From: Cryptomeria japonica
Taxonomy: Eukaryota; Streptophyta; Pinopsida; Cupressales; Cupressaceae
Direction: 5' to 3'
DNA length: 64,000 nucleotides
Assembly (NCBI RefSeq): GCF_030272615.1
Contig: NC_081414.1
Span: forward strand, 340,980,502-341,044,501
Positions 1 through 9,184 of the stretch are shown here, piece after piece. Each line of letters opens with the position of its first letter. Position 1 is the stretch's first letter. Position numbers and translations under genes: made by a program. The notes beneath the pieces were generated by a model. It did no database searches and was not told where the DNA came from. It saw only the letters and a list, made by a program, of their open reading frames with translations.

Positions 1-360
1 TTGGTTTGTTAAACTTGAAAAATCAAAACTTTGGATGATACCCTAAGTTGTTGTTAAGAAGTCTTGACCTTGTCTAAAAATTTGTCCTTTCATTAATATC
101 ATTTTTTTGTCAAACCTAGCTTAGTATCCAAGAATATAGGTGAGACATTGTCAATTTGTCCTATTGTCATTTGGTCCTTTGTCCTTTAAGGTCTTGGCTT
201 CATTTCAACTTCCTAGGGTTGAGTCTTTAGGTTTGCATTTCAAAAAGTTTGTCCAAATCTTGAAAAACAACAAAAACATAGGTTCCATTCTTGCCATAGA
301 TTGCATTGTCATCCTTTTAGGTTGCATTTGTCAATCCCATTAGTTTCATTGCATAGTGAC

Positions 361-1181
361 ATGTTTGTTGAAATGAGGTCTCAACCTTCTTATGAAGCCA
401 TGTCATCACAATTGAGAAATCAATCATGTCAATCCAATCTCTACATGTCTCAGAGCTTGGATCAAACTTATCATGATGATGTAAATGTCCAAATACAAAA
501 ACTAGAGGAAAAACTAGTTCGAGAAAAAGAGATCTTGCAACAAAAAGTGAAAAATGGTGAGAAGACTAGATCCCAAATGTCCAAAACATTTAAAAAAATT
601 CAAGGTCCAAACCCAAAATTTGAGCCAATTGATGTAAAAGCTCTTATCGAACAATCAGACATACCAGCTCTCATCTCTCAAATAGAGATGATGAAACAAT
701 TTCAAAAAACAAGCACAAATTTCAATCATGTCCCAAATCAAAATTCATTTGGTCAAATTTCATTCAATCAAATCTCGAATCAACAACATATCCAACAGAC
801 ACAACCAATGGTCCAACATATACAACCAACACAACCAATGGTCCAATTTCAACAATATGTCCAACCAACTATACAATGTCTACAAATGGTTCAACCAATG
901 GTGGAATATCAATGTCAACAACTACAACCAAACATTCAAAAACAAAGGTTGCAGCACACACCAACCCAAGTTTCAAACATGTCAGAACAATTGAACCAAG
1001 TCCAATATCAAAACATGGCATCAAACCAAGACCAAATTCTTGCCAAGAAAGTTAAAAATATAAATCCAATCATGTCAAAACCTCACAAGGATTCAAATGT
1101 GTCTCCAAAGAAAGGTGGTCTTATTAGACAAATCTTAAAGAGAGTCCTAAGTGATTTTCCTGAGGATGATCAAAATCATAC
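361..1181 (+). CDS. Gln-rich, partly coiled-coil ORF of GYP-2, 5' part (split by GYP-1)
   Basis: The frame is open from 301 and the first natural ATG is at 361. Residues about 45-75 (from that ATG) are rich in Lys/Glu and look helical or coiled-coil. From about residue 120 the protein is a Gln/Asn/Pro/Met low-complexity stretch with repeated QPMVQ-like phrases. No zinc knuckle, protease or RT motif is present. The ORF runs uninterrupted into the GYP-1 LTR, where it picks up an artificial tail to 1257. Without GYP-1 it continues in the same frame at 17159-17372. It sits where gag would be expected, so a structural role is possible. That is inference; I do not recognise the family. Confidence 0.6.
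1177..1181. repeat. Target-site duplication CATAC, left copy (GYP-1)
   Basis: CATAC lies directly before the TG of the left GYP-1 LTR and is repeated directly after the right LTR at 17154-17158. A 5-bp TSD is normal for gypsy elements. Confidence 0.95.
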
Positions 1182-1949
1182 TGTTTATGGTGAAAATGGA
1201 TACAATAATAACAGAATTGAAAGGCTAAATGAATTCAACCACCAAACCCTAGCCTAACAACAACAAAGATCCACCATAACATATGAAGATTACCTAAGAC
1301 AATGCAAATCAAATGAAATCACAAATATTATACCATCACATGTCCAATAGGGTTTTGATCTCCATTCTTCCTATCTCCATTGATCTTGCTTGATATATTT
1401 TCTCTCGGATTTTATGTGCACAAGAGCTTAACAAAGAACAGAATGTGGTTGCAAGTAGGATCGTAGTGTAGTCAAGTCCTCCAAATTGTCAATTAGGGTT
1501 TGATAATGAAGGAGGCATTTCCTTAAATAGAAGACACTATATGAAATGGAGGGATAAGATTGAGAGGTGTAAAAAGGAGGTCGGCTATGATTAGAGGGTA
1601 AGTAGAAGAAATAATAAAATAATGAAAGAGGTAGGTAGTGTATGAATTAAGAGATGAATGACATGTGTCATGGGTAGAAAAAGCTAATGAATTAATTAAA
1701 TAAATAAAGATTTATTTAATTAATAGAAGAAGTGGGATCAATTAAATAAATAAAATATTTATTTAATTTAGGAAAAGGATAATTTAAATAAATAAATGTA
1801 TTTATTTAAATGAGAAATAAGGCTAGAAGAGGATAAAATGAATTAATTAAATAAATAAAGATTTATTTAATTAATAGAAGAATTAGGCTTAGATAATTAA
1901 ATAAATAAAATATTTATTTAATTAGACATGACAATTTTGGGTGTCTACA
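1182..1949 (-). repeat. GYP-1 3' LTR (left copy)
   Basis: On the + strand it starts TGTTTATGG and ends GGGTGTCTACA; on the element strand it begins TGTAGACACCC and ends AAACA. The same sequence recurs at 16389-17153. The end nearest the PPT (U3 on the element strand) holds five AT-rich palindromes. Confidence 0.95.
1691..1924. repeat. Cluster of five AT-rich hairpin palindromes in the GYP-1 LTR
   Basis: The first palindrome has perfect 15-bp arms at 1691-1705 and 1710-1724 around a 4-nt loop. The second has 13-bp arms around AAA. Three more of the same kind follow, built from AATTAAATAAAT-like arms. Short purine-rich spacers such as GAAGAAGTGGGATC separate them. The same five occur in the other LTR near 16900-17125. 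Confidence 0.85.
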
Positions 1950-1964
1950 TTTTGCCCCTCTTTG
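1950..1964 (-). other. GYP-1 polypurine tract
   Basis: On the minus strand this reads CAAAGAGGGGCAAAA, directly abutting the LTR start TGTAGAC. It fixes the element's orientation and is the expected plus-strand priming site. GYP-2 has the same tract at 24338-24352. Confidence 0.93.
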
Positions 1965-2474
1965 AGACAATGCGGCTTGTCGCGTTGTTTCAAAGAAGAT
2001 AATATGAACTAATACAGAACTGCCCCAAAATGGGAATGATATGCCCCCTCGAGAGATTGGATGAAAATGTCTGAAAAGATTGTAGACAATCTCTCGATAA
2101 GAAAGAAAGGCTAGAATGGACTGACCAGATAAAGTGACAGAGTCACGGGATAATGAAGACTGACTCAGAAAAAAGAAGGCGAGGGCTAGGGTAGGCTATA
2201 AGATAGACCACGGGGAAAAATACATCCTCATTGTCATCCACGCATCCACAAGAGAATATTGCAGAGCGAAAATAGAGCAGGAGCAGTCAGCAGCGATGGC
2301 TTTCACTCACAGATTCGACCGCATTCGCTGATTTCAAAGGCCAGCAGAGGCAGGAGAGCCGGTAAGTACCGCCAAACCTCCTCGTACTTTGATGCATTTA
2401 ATTTTTGTCATTAATGCATGTCGAATAGGGGAATAAATGCGCTTAGACTAGGGTCCAAAAAGTGTCAAAAAATG
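1965..2474. other. GYP-1 3' untranslated segment next to the PPT
   Basis: About 510 bp with no supportable coding region. Only mixed-composition sequence is visible before the degenerate repeat array that starts near 2475. Confidence 0.6.
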
Positions 2475-2720
2475 TTTAGGCACGTCTGCATTGGTGCCAG
2501 GCGCGTCTATGTCGGCCAGGTGCGTCTGTGTTTGTGCCAAGCGCAGTTATGTCTGGACATGCGTCTGTGTCGAATGCGGCCACGTCTATGCTATTCAGGT
2601 GCGTTTGTGCCAAGAAGGCACGTCTGTGTCAAAGAGGTGCATCTATGCAGAGCATAGGCAGGTCTGTGTCAGGTAGGTGCGTCTATGTCAGGAAGGCGCA
2701 TCTGTGCAGTCTTTAAAAGC
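2475..2720. repeat. Degenerate about 20-bp tandem array, core GCGTCTGTGTC (GYP-1 3' region)
   Basis: About twelve diverged copies of a 19-22 bp unit near GGTGCGTCTGTGTCAGGAA read on the + strand. Frequent variants are GCGTCTATGTC and CACGTCTGTGTC. On the element (minus) strand the core is GACACAGACGC. The opposite orientation of the same core is clustered in the 5' leader (14700-14870 and 16010-16275). Confidence 0.8.
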
Positions 2721-2779
2721 ATTTACGTCATGTAAGCACGTTTGCATTTGAAAAGTATGAATTTGCATCTTCTAGGTCA

Positions 2780-3155
2780 AATCGACAGCTCTGTGATGAA
2801 CATACGTTGTCGATTGGATAAGCTGCTGAGAAGATACACTCAAGCAGGTCCTCTAGGAAGACTAGGATAGATCAAGGCACTTTGTGATGAACAGGGAGTA
2901 CCAAGATAGAGTACTTTGTGATGAACAGGGAGTATCCAAAGTATGAGTAGCACTTTGTGATGAACAGGGAGTGCAAATGTGAGTAACACTTTGTGATGAA
3001 CAGGCAGTGTCACACACGTAGTACTTTGTGATGAACAGGGAGTACCACTAGGATAAATAGCAACACTTTGTGATGAACAGTGAGTGTCACTAGAATAGAT
3101 AGCAATATGCATTTAGATAAAAAAGTAGCATTTTGTGATAAACAGTGAATGCCAC
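2780..3155. repeat. Tandem array of short hairpins with covarying stems and constant loop
   Basis: Seven units at 2876-3155, spaced roughly 35-65 bp, share a 15-nt core close to TTGTGATGAACAGGG flanked by inverted 5-bp arms. Arm pairs: unit 3 GCACT/AGTGC (2950-2954, 2970-2974); unit 4 ACACT/AGTGT (2986-2990, 3006-3010); unit 5 GTACT/AGTAC (3021-3025, 3041-3045); unit 6 ACACT/AGTGT (3063-3067, 3083-3087); unit 7 GCATT/AATGC (3128-3132, 3148-3152). Units 1 (2876-2902) and 2 (2911-2935) have one mismatch and one G-T pair. An upstream relative has 8-bp arms (2780-2787, 2808-2815) around a loop with the same TGTGATGAACA. The array ends about 85 bp before the PMD ORF on the + strand. Confidence 0.85.
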
Positions 3156-3239
3156 TATGACTGACATGATTGATTTGCTTGATTGCAGGAGTATTTGCCT
3201 ATGCTAGAGTCACGGGAGAGATTCCTGTCGACATAGAGG

Positions 3240-5133
3240 TTGCAACCTGAGTTGTCATTTCAGGATAGAGCTACCATCAGGGAGATGGGTCTGAGACATA
3301 TATTGTATGTGCCTGAGTTTTGGGCAAACATGGGTTTGCTGACTGCACTGGCTGAGAGATGGCACTCTGAGACGTGCACGTTCTATTTGCCAATGGGTGA
3401 GATGACAGTCACCCTGGAGGATGTATACAGGATTCTACGGATACCGATTGATGGGGAGCTGATCCCATACGATCGAGATGGAGACAGGGAGGCATTGAGA
3501 CGGGTGTTTCAAGATCCCTGATTAGAGATGAGGGCAAGGCACGTGGCATGGGACACCATGATCGCTACAGGGTTAGCATTGCTGGCCGTGATCGAAGGAG
3601 CAATCAGTGGGTTCCTATGTCTAGACAGGGTGACACGGGGATTGGCTGTGGGCTGGGGGGAGCACTGGAGACACTGGTGACACAGCACACCAGATATGCC
3701 TAGGGACCATGTGTGCTGGCCCATTCGTATTACGAGCTTCACCAGTTTGTTTATCATGGGTCAGTGGGATTAGGCTGCGGAGTTACATTGCTGCAGGTAT
3801 GGGCTTATGAGCATCTACCAGTGACGAGGCCGATACACTTCAGAGGAAGGGGTCATGGATGCAGCTTCGTGCATTTATATGATATGATCACCTCGCAACC
3901 ACGGATTGGCAGGCTAGAGCATTGGCGGCGAGTGCTAGATGATATCGATGTGGTCATATGGAGACCATGTCTAGGCTGCAAGGAGTGGGAGGATGATGCA
4001 GTGGAGCTGCCCTACACCTTTCAGAGTAGGTACCTGATTGGGCAGACACCCTATGTGCTAAAAAGGCAGCTTGTGGACAGGGTTTGCAGATAGTATGGCA
4101 GGATTCAAAGGATGCCACAGGGCTCGGGCATGTATGCATGGACAGTGAGAGATTAGGCATAGTTTGGGCCCTTACTGTCATATGATCAGGCAGTCACACA
4201 GCTCACAGAGATGGTGCCCCTACCCTGGGATATGTGGCCAAAGATCGACGATGTCGGGATGGATGCTGAGTATACAGCATATTGGGCAGAGCATCCATTC
4301 CCCCGATTGACAGATCCAGGAGAGGCACTAGAGGGAGATGGTGGTGGTGAGGAGGATGATGATGGAGGTGATGGGGGCTGAGGCTGACGGAGGAGGAGAG
4401 GAGTAGTTGGGGAGAGGAGGGTTGCACCTCAGAGGGAGGGTGGATAGGAGAGATAGGCTCAGGTGGTGAGGGGTCACGGTAGATTACCTCTATAGGTACC
4501 AGCCGCACAGGGTCCCAAGTAGGTATAGAGACAGGTACAAGGACAGGGACAGGTACAGATATGGTGCCAGTACAGGCACTAGTACAGGTATAGGTACAAA
4601 GGCAGGCACCCATAGAGGGGGAGCCACAGGCAGAGGCAGAGGGGGTTGACCCAGAGGAGGATGAGCTGATTGAGCTCAGGGAGATCTGCCAGGGCCAGTC
4701 AGATGAGATACAGGAGCTGGAGAGGGAGAGGGATCGGCTCAGGATGAGGCTTAAGGATACTGAGCGGGAGAGAGATCAAGTGATTCAGCGCTACACAGAG
4801 GCTGAGATAGTGCTGAGGTTAGGGAGATAGGCGACGGAGGACACAGGGGTAGGCTATGCATATGTCCTGCGGGTAGGAGAGGAGATTGCCTACTGGCGGG
4901 ACCTCTATTATGGTGCAGTGCCAGCAAATCAGCGGGCGAGGAGCTTCCATAGACCATCGCGGACAGCGACAGCTACGGGAGGGAGCCAGAGGAGACAGGT
5001 ATCGAGTGGTGGGGTTATGGGTCCTCCACCACCACTAGAGAGAGGGGATAAGAGGGATGATCCTGGGGTGGGTCCCTCAGGGGCTCAGATTCCATCAAGG
5101 CTAGGCAAATCCGAGGGAGGGAGTTCATCATAG
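3240..5133 (+). pseudogene. Antisense plant mobile domain (PMD) ORF of GYP-1, broken
   Basis: The ORF is on the strand opposite gag-pol. At 3240-3521 the translation has PMD hallmarks: LLTALAERWHSET, then GEMTVTLEDV and IPIDGE. After a stop near 3519 and frame changes, 3713-4093 gives TLLQVWAYEHLPVTRP, another PMD signature. An acidic Gly/Glu/Asp stretch (about 4320-4380) follows, then a Glu/Arg coiled coil (about 4650-4830) and a Ser/Arg/Pro-rich tail ending at 5133. No ATG fits the start of the first block, and an in-frame TAG lies just before it at 3234. A TTGCAG splice-acceptor-like site at 3183-3188 leaves spliced expression possible. PMD proteins include the Arabidopsis MAIN/MAIL family, and PMD is also known from transposons. 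GYP-2 carries a homologue. Confidence 0.8.
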
Positions 5134-6560
5134 CCTTAGAGGGCTCCCTATGTATCAGTATTGTACCATTTTTGTATGATAATGTAGACACCTACGGGTG
5201 ATTTTGTAGCCATATGATTTTTTGACATCATTGTATCATGACACTTTTGATTATATATATGAGATGATTCATTTTTTGCGGCAGCTATATGCATGTGTAC
5301 CTATGTGATGAGATGTTTCATGATGTATGTTTATGATATGGATGCAAATATTTATATGATGCAATGTAATATATTTTTTTCTTTTATGTTTTATATATGT
5401 ATGCATGATGCAAATGTGAATGTATGTAATGTAGATGAAAATTGTGCTAATAGGTGTTGTGTGCATGATGTGATGCAGTTGGGATATCTATATGTATGTA
5501 TGAAATGCTTATATGTGGAAATGCAGGTGCAAATTTCATGAAATGCAAATGTTTTTGGTGTGTCATTATACTCAGTCATGTGATAGTAGGCTACGCAGAC
5601 TCAAGAAGGATGATGGAAGTCAATCAAGAAAGGGGGATGAAAGACAGAAGATATGAACGTGAAAGAGCTTCTTGTGCATTATCATCATTGAGCTTTATTA
5701 TGGCAAGTAGGTTATGACAATCGAGGCATATGTTCGACCGAGAAAGTCATTGCACCTGTTTGCATGGAGATAAGACAGTCACAAACAAGGAATGCCCTAG
5801 TTCATACTAGACTCACAGTGTCCTCATATCCTTGGACAAGTCATAGCATTACTAAGAGACAATCCACAGACAGTAAACAAAAATACGTGACAATACCCCA
5901 TCCTCGCCTTTCTAGTCAAAGACATCCTGGAGATAGAATCTCTAGTCAGAGACATCCTAGAAAAGCTAAAAGACATGTCACCAAAAGAGATGAAATCAAA
6001 AGAAAACCAAGACTCGACACCAACATCCACTGTAGTCCTCAAGTTTAGTGTCTCTTGTCACTTGTATAAGTCTTATTTGATTGTGGTCACAATGTTTTCT
6101 TTCACAAAAAGGATAGATAGCACTGAACCATATGTTGTCTGAGTCTGTTGAAAGATTTGATTTGTTGAAGCTCATTGTGGCTGCTGTGTCTCATCTGAAA
6201 CTGATTGAATCCATGAAGCTGATACTTTATTGTGGAGAAGATGAAACTTTATTACGGATCTGTGATGAAAATGTTGCTTTATTGCAGATTGTACGCGAAT
6301 AGATTGAAGGAAGCTGGAAGAAACTGTACTCCTCGAAACATGTGATGTTCTCAGTTCCACACCCATCACTAGACATAGGTTTTGCCTTAGCCATAGATAG
6401 GATCTAATTTATTATGGGGGGAAAGGAAGGTTTATTATGAATGGCTAACCAATCTTGGGTAGATCAATAACAAGCCATGATGGAAATGGGTAAGTTTATT
6501 ATGGATGAATTGGTTGTGAGTGTGTGCAAAGTGAAGTGATGAAAGAGAATCCTGAAGGAG
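5134..6560. other. GYP-1 post-integrase noncoding region
   Basis: About 1.4 kb with no supportable gene. From 5280 to 5540 it is an ATG/TGA-rich low-complexity tract just downstream of the PMD ORF; GYP-2 has a matching CAT-rich (ATG on the minus strand) tract at about 21300-21560. Near 5910-5965 a 20-bp phrase, TCTAGTCAAAGACATCCT, is repeated. On the minus strand seven AATAAA hexamers occur at 5694-6500. Confidence 0.6.
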
Positions 6561-6823
6561 GGAGGAGCAATGTCTCTACGCATGGCACTGGTGACCTAGT
6601 TTTCACCATGGTACTTGCCCAGGGTGCCACCGAAGTGGTTTTTATCGTTGGACAAAATTATTTTTCTTTATTTTTTTTATTTTTCAATGTTTTTTTGTGT
6701 CACAAGGTGCCTGTTTGCCAGGATTTCACCAAGTAACGATTTTTTTGCTTTTATGATTTTTTTGTATTTTTGAATTTTTTTTTGTATTTTTTTTGTATTT
6801 TTGAATTAGGATATTCTGAAGAG
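6560..6823 (-). other. A-rich tract with conserved flanking module, downstream of GYP-1 integrase
   Basis: On the minus strand, directly after the pol stop, long A runs (6736-6806, 6658-6692) alternate with two conserved blocks. Block one contains CCTGGCAAACAGGCACC (6706-6730); block two contains GGGCAAGTACCATGGTGAAA (6595-6629). The same blocks in the same order occur in GYP-2 at 19357-19416, also beside A runs. Function unknown. Confidence 0.65.
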
Positions 6824-8199
6824 CTATGTGTAGAACCTGCGAAGGTGCATGCTGTTGATAGGATCCTCCAAAGGTTCACCTTCTATAGTTAAGAGCTGAT
6901 ATGCCCCAGATCCATATGCTGCTGTAACGATATAAGGACCAAGCCAATTTGGTTTGAACTTGCCCTTCTTCTCTCTGTCTTGCTGATTCTTGGGGTTTTC
7001 TCTGAGAACCAAGTCACCTACCTCAAATGTGCGAGGCTTGACCTTGTGATTGTAGCTGCAACTCATTCGTTGTTGGTAAACCTTGAGATGATTAAAAGCA
7101 GTTTGTCTCCATTCATCCAACAGTTCTAGTTCTTGTAAGCGAGAGACCCTGTAATCTTCATCAGTAATGATGTTTTGCAAAGAGACCCATAAAGAGGGTA
7201 ACTCGACCTCAATAGGAAAGATGGCTTCAGTGCCATAAACAAGTGAATAGGGTGTAGCTCCTGTAGGTGTGCGGACACTTGTGCGGTAGGCCCAAAGTGC
7301 AGGATTGAGTTGGATATGCCAATTACAGCTAGCGTCATCGACTATCTTCTTGAGGATTTTAAGGATTGTTTTATTAGACACCTTGGCTTGGCCATTACCT
7401 TGGGGCTAATATGGTGTGGAGAAACGATGGGAAATATGGAAGTGGTCACAGAGTTCACGAACATCCTAATTTTTGAAGGGACGCCCGTTATCAGTAATAA
7501 TGGAAACAGGAATACCATATCGGCAAATGATATAGTTAAGGATGAAGGTAGCAATCTGTTTTCCAGTGACTTGTGTGAGAGGCACGGCTTCAATCCACTT
7601 TGTGAAATACTTTGTGGCTGTGATAATAAATTTATGACCATTAGAGGAAGGAGGGTGAATCTTGCCTATGAGATCAAGTCCCCACTGACAAAAGGGCCAA
7701 GGAGATGCAAGTGGTTGTAATTCTTTTGCTGGCGCATGTATGAGGTCTCCATGAATTTGACATTGCTTACATTTCTTGACAAACTAATATGAGTCTTTTT
7801 CCATATTGGGCCAGTAATATCCAATCCTAATGAGTTTCCTGGCCAAGGTAGGACCACTAGCATGTGGACCACATATCCCTTCATGCACTTCACGTAATGC
7901 AATGTAAGCTTCGTCACTTTCTAGACATCTAAGAAGAGTGCCATCTAGACCTCTCCGGTATAGGATATCAGCTAAAATGACATATCGAGAGGATTGGCGA
8001 ATGAAAGTGCGACGTTGATTATTTGATAGATCAGGAGGTAGGATATTGTCGCGAAGGTATGTGAAGATGGAATCATATAACTGGGATTCGGGACCAACAA
8101 TGCATATCATTTCAGTAGGAGTGATCTCATATGAAGGAACCAATAGGTTGTCCATCAAGAACTCATAGCAAGTCTCATTTTGAGGTAGATCAATCAGTG
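6824..8199 (-). pseudogene. GYP-1 integrase (pol C-terminus), inactivated
   Basis: Reads leftwards. The H2C2 zinc-binding region (HEGICGPH then CKQC) lies at about 7895-7735, broken by a TAG after NMEKDSY. In the catalytic core, the first Asp is in WGLDLIGKI and the second in ITDNGRPF. The third catalytic residue, Glu, should sit in NGQAE but the sequence gives NGQAK, a Glu-to-Lys change. Stops also fall inside the core, including a TAG just upstream of PQGNGQA. The C-terminal domain is open from 7381 to 6824 (TPYSLVYGTEAIFPIE, then KFKPNWLGPYIV). No chromodomain is visible, as is usual for Tat elements. Confidence 0.92.
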
Positions 8200-8827
8200 A
8201 AGCAATTGTAGCCATGGCATCTGCAGCACGATTCTGCTCTCTTGGTATCTGCTGAAAATCTATCTTTGTGAAATGTTGTTTCAAATCATCCACCATTTGT
8301 TTATAAGGTAGTAATTTTTCATCTTTTGTTTGGTAATCATCAGTTGCTTGACGGATGACAAGTTGGGAATCCCCAAAAACATGAAGTTCCTGGATCTATA
8401 ACTGAACTGCAATTCGTAATCCAGTTGTTAATGCCTCATATTCTACTATATTGTTAGTGCAAGGAAATGATAAGCAGTATGATTTTGGTATAGAATCCCC
8501 TTGAGGATTTATAAAGAGAATACCATCTCCTGCCCCATGCTGTGTGTATGAGCCATCAAAGTATAGTTGCCATGGCTTTGCATGTGATATTGTTAAAATG
8601 GCTTCCTCTAGAAATTCTGAATTTAGAGGAACATCATCAATCATGGGGGCATCTGCTAATTGATCTGCGATGGCTTGTCCTTTTATTGCTTTTCTGTCCA
8701 CATACTTGATGTTGAATTCACTAAGGATCATCACCCATTTGGCCAGCCGCCCAGTAAGTGTTGCTTTATTGAGGAGGTATTTCAATGGATCTATCCTTGC
8801 AACCAACTTAGTCTTATGAGTGAGCAT
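8200..8827 (-). pseudogene. GYP-1 second (Tat-specific) RNase H domain
   Basis: The translation shows LYFDGSYTQHGAGDG (first Asp), NNIVEYEALTTGL (Glu), VFGDSQLVIRQ (Asp) and NRAADAMA (last Asp), the acidic set of the additional RNase H found in Tat-lineage gypsy elements. A TAG at 8396-8398 interrupts it between the Glu and the second Asp; otherwise it is well preserved. It follows a classical retrotransposon RNase H in the same frame series. Confidence 0.88.
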
Positions 8828-9184
8828 GTAATGTCATAATTTTTGTGAAGCAAAGACCACAGCGAGACATGCACACTCGATTGGTGTGTAGTTTAGCTCA
8901 TATCCCACCAATGTGCGACTGATATAGTATACTGCCTTTTCCTTGCCCTCAGCAATTTGTTGTGCTAGGAGTGCCCCCAGTGCTGTTGGAGTAGCTGATA
9001 TGTATAGTAGCAAAGGCTGATCTGGAACTGGTGGCATCAAAACTGGCGGATTCAAAAGATAATCTTTGAGTGTCTGAAAATCCTGTTGGCAGTTATCATC
9101 CCATTTGAATTTGATATTTTTACCTAGCAGGTGTTGAAAAGGATTACACTTATCTGCAAGTTGTGCTATGAATCTTCATATAGA
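8828..9184 (-). pseudogene. GYP-1 retroelement RNase H (first, degenerate copy)
   Basis: The translation includes PLLLYISATPTALGALLAQ and YISRTLVGYELNYTPIECA, typical of the RNase H directly downstream of gypsy RT. The usual catalytic Asp of the LYxDAS block is absent (LYISAT), as in many Tat elements where the second RNase H takes over. Stops flank it at the RT end (TAG after LQGRL near 9184) and at 8831-8833. Confidence 0.85.

Larger units (their letters stand above)
1..1181 (+). mobile_element. GYP-2, left internal part of the outer gypsy-type element
   Basis: This is the left flank of the GYP-1 insertion. It ends with CATAC, which is repeated directly after GYP-1 at 17154-17158, so 1181 and 17159 were once adjacent. 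The reading frame that starts at 361 stays open across that restored junction. No LTR is visible, so the 5' LTR of this outer element must lie left of the window. Positions 1-360 are AT-rich and hold no gene I can support; they are probably leader. Assignment to the gypsy/Tat lineage rests on the far end of the element (PPT and LTR start near 24,350), not on this part. Confidence 0.7.

Noticed and set aside
2418-2716. Overlapping Cys/Arg-rich open frames at 2418-2716
   Set aside because: Three frames are open over the same degenerate repeat array, which is expected from the repeats themselves.
2840-3112. Minus-strand open frame across the hairpin array
   Set aside because: The apparent repetitive protein (HHKVL, PCSSQS repeats) is a by-product of the tandem repeat; no domain and no context.
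2876-3155. CRISPR-like array (constant about 22-bp repeats with variable spacers)
   Set aside because: Spacer lengths vary, the repeats contain covarying inverted arms, and the context is a plant retrotransposon without cas genes. The hairpin interpretation explains it better.
4203-4613. Minus-strand frame with His/Pro-rich protein
   Set aside because: Shadow of the acidic Gly/Glu repeat of the PMD ORF on the other strand.
3240-5133. An ordinary host PMD gene (MAIN/MAIL-like)
   Set aside because: It lies between the integrase and PPT of GYP-1, has a homologue in the same place in GYP-2, and is broken; it belongs to the elements.
5269-5579. Overlapping small ORFs on both strands
   Set aside because: ATG/TGA-rich low-complexity sequence; translations are Met/His/Ile-rich and mutually overlapping.
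6736-6806. Poly-T run as a Pol III terminator
   Set aside because: No tRNA, 5S or box A/B sequence upstream; it is an A-rich tract of GYP-1 on the element strand.
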